A DNA stretch of 64,000 nucleotides, taken from Nilaparvata lugens. Its lineage: Eukaryota > Arthropoda > Insecta > Hemiptera > Delphacidae. Within the stretch, counting starts at the first letter, position 1; each line of letters begins with the position of its first letter. The notes beneath the pieces were generated by a model. That model searched no databases, had not been told where the DNA came from, and saw only the letters and a program-made list of their open reading frames with translations. The stretch covers positions 24,945,432 to 25,009,431 of the forward strand of contig NC_052505.1 in the NCBI RefSeq assembly GCF_014356525.2. Reading direction: 5' to 3'. The position numbers and the translations under genes were made by a program. Positions 1-10,513 of this stretch are shown piece after piece.

Positions 1-2350
1 AAAATTACGCGTTTCGCCGTAAATGCGCAACATATAAACATTAAGAGAAATGCCAAACCGTCAACTTGAATCTTAGACCTCACTTTGCTCGGTCAATAAA
101 AGGTGGTGGAAAATGAAAAGTGACAACATTGCCTTTTTATAATTTGCCCTTGAATAAAAAACGTGAATCCCACTATAGAAGAGTCTCCTTAACAGGATAC
201 CTGTAACCACGGAGCAAATCACGGATAGCTGTTTGTGTTGGTTAATATGGAAGGATACGAATACGAGAGAAAATGGAAAACGAGTAGGCCAACGGTAACA
301 GAAATTGAGAAAAGATCATTGAGTTGATGATGATAAAAAATGAAAGGGATTGATAAAGGAAATTGGGAGAAACGAGGAGAGTATTGAAAAAAATGTATTA
401 ATTGAAAAGAAAGGTATTCAAGAAGTACTAAAAAATAAGTAATTAAGAAGAACTAAGAGAAGGAGGAGGTAGAAGTTAAAGGAGGTAACAGGAGAGGAAT
501 ATGAAGGGAAAATGGATGTGGAAAAAAAAAGATGAAGGAAGTGTAGAAAATATTAGATGTTGAAATATTTTGTTTTCAGTTGTCCCTCTCGTTCATATAG
601 GCTACTTGAATATTAGTAAATTCTATTAATTGAAATAGTAAATTAAATTTCACTTAAATATTTTCTGTCTCTCCTTAAGTGTTTAGCCATGTTCATTTAA
701 TTCTATTTCCCTAAACTTTAAATTTTTGCAAGAACTATCCAAATTTCACTTTCCTCTACTCTCTTGTCCACCTCTTCATCTTTTCCATGTTCTCCCAACT
801 TCCCCCATTCTCTTCAATATACTTATTGAACAAATATATTTTTTTAGAAATCCTCCATTCTTCAACTTCAAAACTTCCCCCATTCTCTTCAATATACTTA
901 TTGAAGAAATATATTTTTTAGAAAATATACTCTTGTTGAACAAATATAATTTTGGAATTGGCGATCGAATAACCTGAACATAAGAATATTTTCAAACTTA
1001 TCCTCTACATTCGTTCATCTGGTTTTCCCTCTCTATCAACCCTTATCTTTCACTGCCTCTTGCTACTTCCATCCTTGTCCCATACGTGCCTCTCAGAGCG
1101 AACTGGAGATCTTACAAGCCATTCTGAAGAGGATGACATTTACGATCCATAAAAACTTTTCGCTCGCACGGGTTCATTGTACCATTTGAGTTATATTTTT
1201 ATTATGCTAGTTGTAATGATTATTTCCACTTTTACGAGACGAGCATTACGAATCTGGAGCCTCCTTATTCTTGGAAGAGATCTAGTCGGCAGACTTTCTT
1301 ATCTTTGCTTCAAGTCGTAGCAAATGAAAAATGGTTAGTGCCGCTTTTTTATTATTGTTATTACACACTCATTCAGGCCAACTTTCTGGTTCAAGTCTTG
1401 AAAACAACGAGAATATTGCTATTTCCTTTTATTTTCCTGCTCAACCAATTCATACTTTTTCATTTCTGATTGATTCTAGAATAATTATGAATTTACATAG
1501 AGAAATGAAATGTTCCAACACCTTTAACTCGGTAACGCACCATTTCTAACCCTTTGTTTTCAGATAGATTTCCACAATACTGTATTATTGTTTTTGGATA
1601 CGTTCGAGAATACTACCACAGTATTACAGATACACAGTGTAGATTGTACGCAGAAACAAAGTTTGGTACTGATATGGAACATGATATTATACTCTACATA
1701 CCATGGAATAGTTAATTCTTCAGTTCTTCTATTGTGAAATTCCAATAAATTGGCATCAGTCTACTCCAAAAATGATAATCTACACATCAAATGTTATCTT
1801 TATACATCGCAAAGTAATCTGAATGACTTCTATCTACAACAGTACTAATGATAGAGAGGAAACCAATAATTTACTGATACAATATGAATAATATAATCCT
1901 AATAATGAAGCATGAAGTGTGAAATTCATGAGCTTGTACAGAAGCCTACTTCACGAGTTGACATTACAAGTAGTCAACAGATATGATTTTGTACTATTGT
2001 AGTATGGTAATTGAGATATGTATCTACAAACGTAATACTAACTTACAGTAATGTGAAAATGTAATGTACTGGTACAGTAAGACCCTGCTTTTCAAGTGTT
2101 TACTTCAAGAGTAGGTACTTGATAAGCACAAGGGTAATTGAAAGAGTGAGAGAGACAGCATTACGCTGATTGCAATGGTGCGAGAAAGAAATAAAGCGAG
2201 AGAGATTGAAGGGGTGCAACCGTAAACTGGGAGCATGCTAGTTTAGTAATTATTAGAGCTTTGGCATGGCTTTTACATGCACGCACAGGAGCACAAACAG
2301 ACTATTCAGTCAGTATTGGTTGAATAGGGAGCAGTAAAGCTATTTACGGG
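1..2350. other. AT-rich non-coding DNA with a purine-rich patch
   Basis: No supportable gene. Positions 310-545 are strongly purine-rich on the plus strand (A/G runs such as gaaggaggaggtag), an early and shorter instance of the tracts found throughout the window. A 75-bp tandem duplication lies at 797-925. The rest is unremarkable AT-rich sequence with only short chance reading frames. Confidence 0.6.
797..925. repeat. 75-bp tandem duplication (about 1.7 copies)
   Basis: The segment beginning AACTTCCCCCATTCTCTTCA recurs at 797 and 872, and both copies continue through aatatacttattgaa and an aaatatatttttt stretch. The period of 75 is a multiple of three, so a short chance frame crosses both units; no coding function is inferred. 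Confidence 0.8.
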
Positions 2351-2380
2351 GAATTATGACAGTTTGAAGTGATTCTCAGT
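2345..2380. repeat. Single arm of a CTATAGTGAG-family hairpin element
   Basis: Contains GACAGTTTGAAGTGATTCTC, the reverse complement of the arm seen in complete hairpins near 6,356, 19,294 and 26,730. No matching opposite arm is obvious here, so this looks like a decayed or partial copy. Confidence 0.4.
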
Positions 2381-2850
2381 TGCGCGTTCGACGTAATTGT
2401 GAGGAGTGTCCCAAGTCTGAAATATTTTTCATCCAGGTTTACGTGTTCATTGGCGCTCGTAAATACGCCGACAAACACGCCAATCAACATTATCTGATGA
2501 AACAACTACTATAATCAATAACACAATCATCAATAGCTCAGCACGCCTTCCTTTAGGTGGGTGAGTCCAATTTGTTTGTCAGAGTGAATGAATTTACGAA
2601 TTTCGAGTGGATCGTCTAATTGGAGTTTATCACAGAAGGAAAAAATATCCCCTCTGAACAGGATTGAGAGAATGTGTATACTTTTCTTATTATCGTCTTC
2701 TCAATTGGATGATCAATATCCTCAACATGGAAATATTATAAAAAACTGCGATTTGGTCAACACGAAAATCTTGTTACTCGCAAATCTTGAAAAGATTTGC
2801 CATTCCAACAATAAAACTCTTCTGAATTCTTCCAGTTCAGTTATGAGAAT
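2381..2850. other. No recognised feature
   Basis: AT-rich DNA. The 88-codon frame at 2,588-2,854 shows no family motif and its end runs into the adjoining hairpin. A small palindrome, CAAATCTTGAAAAGATTTG, lies near 2,780-2,800. Confidence 0.4.
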
Positions 2851-3228
2851 TTAGAATTCGTATATCTATAAAATCTCAGGAATGAGAAACACAGTTTTAT
2901 TTTCGTCAAATCTATATTTTATAAATTTATTAACACAACAGCAGTTGCGTGTTAAAACCAAGATATCTTCGTACAGTGCGAAACTGGAATTCTGTTAATA
3001 AATTTGATAAGTGGGATTTGGGAAAAACAACTGTGTTTTTCTATCATGGAGTAGTTTCACAATACCAAAGCATAACCAACAAATTTTATCTTTGAAATGA
3101 CTTGTAATTTCAACAATTGAACTCTTTCTAGATAGATATAGGAAGTCCAACTCAACTTGGAGGAGTTTCATTGTTGAAATTAGTAGCTATTTCCAAGATT
3201 TTCCAAGATTTCTTAGATATACGAATTC
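2851..3228. repeat. Nested inverted-repeat (foldback) structure
   Basis: The outer arms GAATTCGTATATCTATAAAA and its imperfect complement ending TAGATATACGAATTC bracket the region. Inside, a stretch around AAATTTATTAACACAAC pairs with GTTAATAAATTTGATAAG and flanking sequence near 2,990-3,045. A second smaller hairpin with arms AATTTCAACAATTGAACTC and GAGTTTCATTGTTGAAATT occupies ~3,108-3,183. The layout fits a MITE with another palindrome inserted in one arm. Confidence 0.6.
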
Positions 3229-3305
3229 AGATTGAACTAAAAGTAGGATGAGTTTTGTCATTGAGATTTGATCAACAAATCGTTGATCGAATTCTTGGTC
3301 TACTA

Positions 3306-3640
3306 AATCCTATTATATTAAGCGAGCAATTTCTGTATTTATATAACTGGTTATTTTTATATCTGGTTATTTATGTTTCACGGATCTCGAAAACGGCTCT
3401 AAAGATTTTCTCAAAATTTGGAACATAGTAGGTTTATGATATAAAGATTCGATTGCACTGGGTCTCATTCTTTGGAAAACTCGCTGAACGACATTAAAAT
3501 GATAATTCATCCTTGGAAAACAGATGATAATTTCGTCGTCTCTCGATAACAGAAGATGCGTGTGCCTGTGTGGGAGAGAGACAGAATTATTTCCAGCTGT
3601 GTAATCATAATCAATCAGCCAGAAATTTTATCCAGATAGA
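3306..3640 (+). repeat. Interspersed repeat family 'A', copy 1 (5' part)
   Basis: Begins AATCCTATTATATTAAGCGA and continues through TTTGGAACATAGTAGGTTTA and GATTCGATTGCACTGGGTCT. The same order of motifs occurs at 18,073-18,570 and 18,571-18,980. The terminal motif AACGAGCGAAGCTCGGTGCC, which ends the third copy, is found at ~4,351, so this copy appears to have been split by the LINE tail at 3,886-4,345. No coding capacity is seen; the superfamily is unknown. Confidence 0.7.
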
Positions 3641-3885
3641 CAATTTAATCGATTTGATCAACATAATCTGATTTGTTGACATGACATGATAATCCTCCTA
3701 AACTGGAGTATATCATAATTTTCAAAGTTGATCATTATCTGACAATTTCAAGTGATTAGAGAGTGTTATTTTGTTCTTCAATTTGGTTTGTATATAATCT
3801 AAATTATATTTTTTTTTGTTTTCAAATGTTTGAACAGAAAATTGAACCTGAATTCAAGTGTATGGAGCATAACCTATTTTCTGGA

Positions 3886-4345
3886 ATATTTATTTATTTA
3901 TTTCATTGACAATATCACAAATCATAATTATAATAAATATAATATGATTGGGAGAAGACAACAGGCATAGCCCAAAACTGTCTTCTCCCAAATTTTTACA
4001 AGTAGAAGCTTCAAAAAAGAATAAGGTTAAGATTTCACTTTCACTTCAAAAAGTTCAATTTCCACTTCAAAACTAATGACTAAACTAAAAATTTTGAATT
4101 TTGATATTTAAAAACTGATTAAAAACAAAAATATTTTACTCAAATCTCTACAAATTGGAAATTTTTGAGTAATTTTGCAAAATTTTGAGCCAGAAAAGAA
4201 ACACAACTTCACTATTAGCACAGCTGATAAAGCTTTATAGTGTATAAATAAAAATTTGGGAAAGAAACAGTTTTGTACTGTGCCTGTTAGTACTTCCCCA
4301 ATCATTTTTAAATAATTATTGTGCTTGGTATATCAAAAGTCAATA
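3886..4345 (-). mobile_element. Non-LTR retrotransposon 3' tail, minus orientation
   Basis: On the minus strand the segment runs towards an A-rich tetranucleotide tail (AATAAATAAATA complement at 3,890-3,903) and contains the small hairpin TTGGGAGAAGACAGTTTTGG ... TGTCTTCTCCCAA. Similar tails occur at 36,770-37,014 and 55,195-55,315. A ~65-codon frame (4,305-4,108) within it may be residual ORF2 or 3' UTR. The insertion lies inside family A copy 1. Confidence 0.6.
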
Positions 4346-4385
4346 AATAAATAACGAGCGAAGCTCGGTGCCACGATATTCACCA
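4346..4385 (+). repeat. Terminal motif of family A copy 1
   Basis: AACGAGCGAAGCTCGGTGCC at ~4,351 is the same terminal palindromic motif (CGAGCGAAGCTCG) that ends the third copy at ~18,946. It supports a single family A unit interrupted by the LINE tail. Confidence 0.6.
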
Positions 4386-4700
4386 TAATAACAGGTAATG
4401 TTTGAAATCGTATAGAATTTCATTTATCTACATAATAATGGTGCATTAAAATAATTGGTCAACACTTCAAATGGAAATCAACAGTATTTTTGATGAGGGC
4501 AAAAGCTTCAAATGTTTTCCAAGTTGACAAGAAAAATGTCCGTCAACTTGCGGCACAGAGTATATAGGTAGGTGCGTTTGAAGGGGTTATGAAATGAAAA
4601 GTTGAAGCTACTCAGCAGTTTTTATCTGATTCATCGTGAAAGCAGCTGATAAGCTGGGCGTGGAGAGAGAGCACCTTTATTGAACAACCCTGCGAACGCG
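4386..4700. other. No recognised feature
   Basis: Unremarkable AT-rich sequence leading into a purine tract. I see no repeat partner elsewhere in the window and no gene. Confidence 0.4.
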
Positions 4701-5330
4701 TCTAGTAGAAAATAAGTGAAGCAGAAAACGAAATAAAAATGAAGGAAAAGAAGAAGTGAAAAACTGAGAGAAAAATAATAAGAAAGGGTGAGCAGTCACT
4801 GGCCTGGAACAAGATCAAGATATGTAAAAGGAAAATCGTATAGAAAAATGGAACTGAGAGAGAAAGATAAGAAGAGAGAAAAAGGAAAGGCGATCAGTCA
4901 CCCTATCGCACTTGAAACATACGCACCCTTATTTTTCATTCTACGATCTCCCAAGTTTTTCTAGTGTCCCAGTCATAGTGGAAGAAAGGTGATGAAAGAG
5001 ATAATAGGAGTGAGAATAGGAACTGGAAGAAAGATGAAGAGAGAAGCTGGTAGTGTAAGAGGATTACAAAACCTAAATGAAGAGGAAAAGACAGAAAATA
5101 GAAAGAGGAGGGTTCTAAGAGAAAGAAAAGGATTCGTAGGAAGTTGGAGGAAGAATATTTGTTATGAAGGAAAAATGTTGGATATGAAGGATCAGATAAG
5201 AATGAGGATGAAAGGGAACTGAGTGCATTAAATATGGCGGGAAGAATACAAGAAAGGATAAATTGGGAGAAAAGATATGATGAAGAATGAAAAATAAATG
5301 AGTGAAAGAAAAGTGAGCCAGTCAGAATGA
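4700..5330. repeat. Purine-rich tract (~630 bp)
   Basis: The plus strand is overwhelmingly A/G, composed of degenerate gaa, gga and gag words rather than a clean microsatellite. A ~77-codon frame (4,989-5,222) is Lys/Arg/Glu-rich and is a composition artefact. Confidence 0.85.
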
Positions 5331-5464
5331 GTTACCATCAACTTCCTTCATCCAGACCCAAATTTCTTTTTCTACTGATTATTTTACGCATTCTCAATAT
5401 TCTCTGCACAGTCTTTCTCATACTCAAGCTGAATCTCCAGCTAGTCTGTACAGTAGTGTAGCTA

Positions 5465-6260
5465 GATTGCATCATCCCTTCTGCATCTCGACTGTTTTCT
5501 ACAATCTTCTTTTTACTCTGAATCTTCTTTTTCTCCATCATTCTTTTCCTTCTCTTCCGCTTTTATACTTCTTTTTCCATCTCGCGTTATATTTAGCATT
5601 TTATCATCTTCCCTTTTACCCTCTTTCATCTTCTTTCACTTTTAACCTCATTCTTTCCTCTTACTGTTTGTTCTCTTCTTCTTCTTCTTTTACACTACTT
5701 TTACACCTTTCTTTCTTTTACACCTCGCTTGTCTTCCTCTCCCTCTCTCTCATCATCATCATCCTCCTGCTCCTCCTCCTCCTCCTTTTCCTCCTTCCTC
5801 ATTTTTCTCCTCTTCCTGCTACTCCTCCTCGTTCTCCTCTTTCTTCCCTTTTGTTTCTCCTCCTCTTCCTACCTCTCCTCTTCATTAGTAACTTTCCGTT
5901 TTTCTACTTGGTTTACAGCAACTTACTATTCTTTTTTCTACATGTTTCTTACTATTCCTGCAGCTATTTCTTCTCCCAGCTTCTTTTTCTTCTTTCTTAA
6001 CTTTTATTTTCATCATTATCATCACCATCTTTCTTAGTTTCTACCCTTTCTTCCCAAAATTTTCCCAAAATTTAACCTCATTATTTGTCATCTTCTTTCT
6101 CCCTAGTTCTTATTCTTAGTTTTCTTCCACTCTTGCTTCCTTGAACAATTCTCCTTCACCCTCATTATATTCCCAGCATCATCCCCTATAGTTATTCTTC
6201 TTCTCCTCCTCAACTAGTCTACCTCCTGCCCTCTTCGCTTAACTACATCCGTTTTCCTTT
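5465..6260. repeat. Pyrimidine-rich tract (~800 bp)
   Basis: The plus strand is dominated by C/T (cttcttctt, cctcctcct). It follows the 4,700-5,330 purine tract after only ~135 bp of mixed sequence, making a purine-to-pyrimidine switch that gives the two tracts rough mutual complementarity. Frames of 177 and 102 codons here encode Leu/Ser/Phe-rich low-complexity strings and are not taken as genes. Confidence 0.85.
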
Positions 6261-6349
6261 CCATCTTCAGCGACTAGCTGTTCTCCGTTTGATGCAAAAA
6301 GGCTCGCCAATTTCCCACGGGAGACGCCAGCCGACATTGCAACGGTTCA

Positions 6350-6455
6350 ACTGCAGTCACATTTCACTTCAAACTGTCAGCATTGCTTCAATGGGAAGCA
6401 CTGATGTTATTTATCAGGGATACTGACCGTTCAAAGTGAATCTCACTCTACTCCA
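6350..6455. repeat. Hairpin MITE of the CTATAGTGAG family
   Basis: The left arm TTCACTTCAAACTGTCAGCA pairs with the right arm around CTGACCGTTCAAAGTGAATC about 80 bp away. Related hairpins occur at 19,294, 26,729 and 54,640, and a larger relative at 36,684. It lies between a pyrimidine tract and a purine tract. Confidence 0.65.
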
Positions 6456-6519
6456 ATACGGCAAAAGCAGAGAAGTCTCACAGTTATTGAACCATGCATT
6501 TACACACACACAAATTTCA

Positions 6520-7255
6520 TCCGAAAGGGAACCAAAAACAAAAAGTAGAGCAGGAAGAGTCGAAATAGATAGTGTAAAAGAGAAAATGGACATGGGTTCT
6601 TCCTTTTCAGTCTGGTTTTCACGAAAGAGAGCCTAAAAGAAAGCAGCATAAAATAAGGAGTTGGAGAGCAATGAATCTATGATAAAAACAGGGTTATATG
6701 ACCGACTATGCTAAAAATAAAAGAATATCCACGCAGAATATACAACAAACAAAGAAGAGACATGGAGAAAGAAAATTGGAGATGGACGAGATTGTTTCTT
6801 TGTCAGCGAAGAAGAAGCCTAGAAAAACACGAATACAAATTTGGAAATGAGAAAAATGAGAGAGTAACGAAAAAAAGTGAAAATGAACAGGATTTTTTTC
6901 CACTTCTTTGCTACAAGGAAAGAGATCTTGAAAAAAAGCTGATAGAGGTATTAGGAATCTATGGCGAACGGCACAAGACCGTTACAAAGTTACAACACCG
7001 ATTCAAATAGGAGAATATTCTACCCAGAAGAGAACCAGAAACAAAAGAGAGAGAAAAAAGTCGTCATTGAGGATGTGTGTAATGGGAAATGAGAAAGATC
7101 TAGTTGTCACGGAAGAGAGCGAAAAAGAATATGGAAAGGAATGCAGTCATGAATCTATGGTAGGGGCAGACTCATAGGACCGGCTATAAAGAGAAAAATA
7201 AAACCCAAAAAGGAACTCAAACCAAGAAATAGAGAGAAAAACAATGATAGATGTA
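6520..7255. repeat. Purine-rich tract (~730 bp)
   Basis: A/G-rich plus strand with frequent gaaaaa, gagaga and agaagaa words. The 100-codon frame (6,708-7,010) is Lys/Glu/Arg-rich low complexity. The phrase 'catgaatctatg' recurs at ~6,670 and ~7,150 with similar surroundings (gataaaaacagggttatatgaccg versus gtaggggcagactcataggaccg), which suggests an internal duplication with an offset near 480 bp. Confidence 0.75.
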
Positions 7256-7589
7256 GCCGTGGAAATGGACATGATCCTTTTCGTCCTTGTATTTTCTCCT
7301 CCCTTGAAACATTTTCCTGGTTATTTCTTGCACTTCGAAATGATATATCTTCCACCATTGCAGAGGATCTGGGATTTTCTAGACTTCATTCCATTTCTAT
7401 CTCCTACTGACTTCTTCACAGACTTTCTTGTACTTATTTATATTTGCATCAAACTATCCTTTATTCTATAGCACTATATCAACCCTCATTTGTATACATA
7501 AGCTGAATTATCTGTTTCAATTAAATGATATTTGCTTCATTTAATCAATTTTAACTCTTCTTCTTTTTCTTTTTCCTCTTCTTCTTCTT

Positions 7590-7620
<31 letters not shown>
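7256..7620. repeat. Pyrimidine-rich segment ending in a (CTT)n microsatellite
   Basis: Mixed, mostly pyrimidine-rich DNA, ending at ~7,576-7,618 with an uninterrupted run of about 14 ctt units. No gene is supported. Confidence 0.8.
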
Positions 7621-7621
<1 letters not shown>

Positions 7622-7711
7622 AAACAAAGATTAGGCTATAACCCGTTCCGACTCGCATCTAACCAAATATTCAAATTAACATAGAAGAATCCTATTTTAA
7701 TGATATTCTTT

Positions 7712-7925
7712 CAGCTGACTTTCTTAGAACATGCTCCCTCCATTGATGCCGATTCTCCGTAACTCTTTCATTCATGCTGTAGATATTCAATTATTTCCTA
7801 ATATCTTCATTCCTGAAATGATCTCTTCTGTCAATCTCATTTCGGCTGCCTGCACTCTACTTTCAAGTGGCTTCGTTGTCATACATGATTCACTACCGTA
7901 GAGGAGGACTGGAGCGGCCATTAGT
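7712..7925 (-). pseudogene. Decayed LINE ORF2 C-terminal fragment
   Basis: Minus-strand translation gives PVLLYGSESCMTTK then RVQAAEMR. After a one-frame shift it gives DHFRNEDIRK, an in-frame stop, then LNIYSMNERVTENR and QWREHV. This follows the familiar pattern at the end of LINE reverse transcriptases (LLYGSE.W, AEM, NEDIR, W..HV). At least one frameshift and one stop are present, so it is a relic. It ends abruptly at a hairpin element. Confidence 0.7.
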
Positions 7926-7998
7926 ATCAATAATAGTCATAAATTGCAATTGATTTATAAGGTAATCAATTTTAATTTATGACTATTATTGACACTAT
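7920..7998. repeat. AT-rich hairpin element
   Basis: TATCAATAATAGTCATAAAT pairs with ATTTATGACTATTATTGACA across ~35 bp. It sits directly against the LINE relic and is probably a short MITE or its solo palindrome. Confidence 0.6.
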
Positions 7999-8880
7999 CA
8001 CGGAAAAAATAAAAAGATACTGAATTTGATTTTCAGGCTGTTTCTTATTATAGTTCCTAATGTATACTTGACTGATCAATACGTATAAAATGTTAATTTG
8101 GTGTAACAAATAAAAAGAGCCTGAGTGATAGTTCAAAGAATTCTGTATTAGAGTTTCCAGGCTGCTTATTATATTAATAATCTAAAATAATATATTATTT
8201 ATTTCAGATCAATACAAATAAAATCGTTGAAAGTTATGAAATTGAATATTATGTGAGTTGGTTCAAGACGTAATAAATTTGAATTTTTAGTCAGCAACTC
8301 ACAATAAAGTTTGTTATCACTTTAATGAATCCAACAAATAATGAGTTCATTAAAAAACACGAGAACTGAAACTATCCTCTCAGATAGTTCGAAAACTACT
8401 GAATTTGAATTTGCAGTCAGCTTCTAAACTTCAACCAACTTGGCTCAAACAACTTCCTAGCAAGTCAGCTAGAAAAACTCTGGAAAACTTCGGAAAAATC
8501 AGTCGGAAAACTTCGCAGTCACCTACAACTTCTGCCTAGAAGTCGCGTTCAATTAGCAAGTTCTATTCTTGAACAAGTTTGCCTATAACGCACTAATGAG
8601 TGATGACATCCCACTTCTCTTACAAATAATTAATCGAATTTCACGCTGAACAACCATGAACTTCGGTTCATTTGAAATGTCTATATACAAATCAGACTTG
8701 AATTTTATCCTTTCGATTTTCACGGATTTTATCGTTCACAGTTCAGTATCAAACAGAAGGAGTATCTTTCTTTCAAATAATGAGTTCTTTAACAGAAGCA
8801 GTATCACGACTTTCTTACTTAAGGTTTGTCGTAAATTTGACACGCGACGCGACGTGACATGACTCAAGTCTTCTTGATGA
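7999..8880. other. No recognised gene
   Basis: AT-rich DNA. Around 8,380-8,550 there are loosely repeated phrases (gaaaactt, aactac, cagtcagc), but no clear unit. Nothing else is supported. Confidence 0.4.
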
Positions 8881-8953
8881 GATATGATCATATTTTAATG
8901 TTCACATTCAAATGAAACTAGCACGTGTGAACATTATAATATGATCATATATA
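8880..8953. repeat. 72-bp hairpin
   Basis: ATATGATCATATTTTAATGT and its imperfect complement ending ATAATATGATCATAT enclose a ~25-bp loop containing cacgtg. No flanking duplication is clear. Confidence 0.7.
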
Positions 8954-9049
8954 ATACTACTTAGGAAATGACATTGGGTAATACGGCAAGGCAGAATATC
9001 CAAAAGGATCTCTCTGACGATAAAAGCCATATGAATAAATAACAAAATA

Positions 9050-9180
9050 GCTATTTATGTATTAAGAGCGTAATGCGCGACTTTATCGCTCGCGCAAAAC
9101 AGTTATCACGCGACGCGAAGCGGAGCGTGATAATTTTGCAAGAGCGATAAAGAAGCATTACGCGCGAATTACATACAAAA
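9050..9180. repeat. CpG-rich palindromic element
   Basis: The left arm GCGTAATGCGCGACTTTATCGC pattern (9,068 onward) pairs with the right arm ending GATAAAGAAGCATTACGCGC at 9,165. Its centre, CGCGACGCGAAGCG, is GC-rich. Imperfect pairing continues outward through ttaattcg-like flanks. Sequence CGCGACGCGACGTGACATGA at 8,840 is compositionally similar. Confidence 0.65.
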
Positions 9181-9285
9181 TTTTTTCTACGACTGCCCAA
9201 ACCTGTTGAATTACTTATATCGGCGGAATTACAATTACCGACTTTTTAGGTTAAGATCTGACCTAAGCTGCTTACCATAAGCTGA

Positions 9286-9375
9286 TCAGCGAGCGTAAAG
9301 AAACTCTTCTGCGCATGCGCGAATGATTACCGAGCGTAAAGAAAATCTACTGCGCATGCGCGGATGGTTAGCGAG
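9286..9375. repeat. Short tandem repeat carrying TGCGCATGCGC palindromes
   Basis: A ~41-bp unit (GAGCGTAAAGAAA...CTGCGCATGCGCG.ATG.TTA) occurs twice, starting near 9,291 and 9,332, with a partial third unit. Each carries TGCGCATGCGC (9,310-9,320 and 9,351-9,361), a perfect palindrome matching the NRF-1/Erect-wing consensus. Flanking ctacgactgc (9,188) and gcagttgtag (9,449) could be terminal inverted repeats of an enclosing element. Confidence 0.6.
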
Positions 9376-9477
9376 CGAAAAAGTAGATTCTCCTCAGAAA
9401 TAAGCTGTTTTACGAGGAGAATTGAGTATGTAAATTCTTATTTTACGCGCAGTTGTAGACAAATATAATTAATACTC

Positions 9478-9562
9478 ATCTAGCAGACTAACGTCACGTT
9501 ATGTCAAGTCCCGTGACGTCTCAATTAGCGAAAAGTCTAACTTGTCGCAGTCTACTAGATAA
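9478..9562. repeat. Inverted repeat with CTAGCAGACT/AGTCTACTAG ends
   Basis: CTAGCAGACTAACGTCACG at 9,480 is opposed by CGTGACGTC at 9,511 and by AGTCTACTAG at ~9,552, giving a short two-level hairpin. Probably a MITE remnant. Confidence 0.4.
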
Positions 9563-9834
9563 ATTATAGATTTTTTACAACTAAATTATTAACAAATCAA
9601 ACATTTCATCTTATTCGGGGGATGATTGCGATTCTTTCCTTGTATGGACGTTGAGTTTAAATAAACCATTCTTTTCATATACTACATAAATAAGTGAATG
9701 AATTGTAAAATGTTTAATACATTTTGAAACATGAATAATAGTCGTTTTACACCTGTTTGTGGGTCTATAACGAACGAGTTGGATGTAGAGTTGAGACACA
9801 AGTGAGCAAGCGTAGTGAGTTGACTCTCCCATTG

Positions 9835-10025
9835 GTTGGTATGTGATTGGTAGAGCTTCTGTATTTAAACTCCTATTGGTTTGAGCTTGATCAAGAAATT
9901 TACTACTCTCTGTTTGGCTAGCCTGTGATTGGTGGGTTTTTCTATATCTGGACTCCTATTGGCTCACGCTTGAACAAGGACTTCACTGCTCTCTTAATGG
10001 TTATAGCTTGTGATTGGAATCAATT
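9835..10025. repeat. Degenerate ~90-bp tandem repeat rich in GATTGG (CCAAT complement)
   Basis: Each unit contains TGTGATTGG, then ACTCCTATTGG, then CTTGA.CAAG, then an AcT.CTCT stretch. Units start near 9,841, 9,931 and (partial) 10,009. There is no coding capacity across the array. Confidence 0.6.
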
Positions 10026-10037
10026 GTTATTTTTCAA

Positions 10038-10513
10038 TGTATAATTTCAATTTACAATTTAAATAATTTTTTATTATTCACTGATACTTTCAAATTACAA
10101 TTTTGAAAGTATCTTTTCAGAGAAAAATAGATTCAGAAAAAAATTATTAAAGAGATCACTAGTCGAGTATAAATTTACAAAAGTTAAAAATCTGGATTTT
10201 CCGGTAGCCAAAAGTTAATCCCCCACCCCCAAAAAAAATTACTGGCTATCCACTGCAAATAGTCTATATAATTATGTATAATTTATATGTATAATTTCAA
10301 TGTACAATTTAAATCATTTTTTATTATTCACTGATACTTTCAAATTACATTTTTGAAAGTAACTTTTCAGAGAAAAATAAATTTAGAAAAAAATTATTAA
10401 AGAGATCACTAGTCGAGTATAAATTTACAAGTTAAAAATCTGGATTTTCCGGTAGCCAAAAGTTAATCCCCCACCCCCAAAAAAATTACTGGCTATTCCA
10501 CTGCAAATAGTCG
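10038..10513. repeat. Recent ~250-bp tandem duplication
   Basis: 10,038-10,264 and 10,288-10,513 are nearly identical with an offset of about 250 bp. Shared landmarks include TTTGAAAGTA, CACTAGTCGAGTATAAATTT, TCCGGTAGCCAAAAGTTAAT and ACTGCAAATAGTC. Only a handful of substitutions and small indels separate them. Each unit contains a small inverted repeat, TACTTTCAAA...TTTGAAAGTA. Confidence 0.9.

Noticed and set aside
5467..6000. A 177-codon frame, and overlapping ones, in the pyrimidine tract
   Set aside because: Same composition artefact; the residues reflect ctt, tct and ctc codons only.
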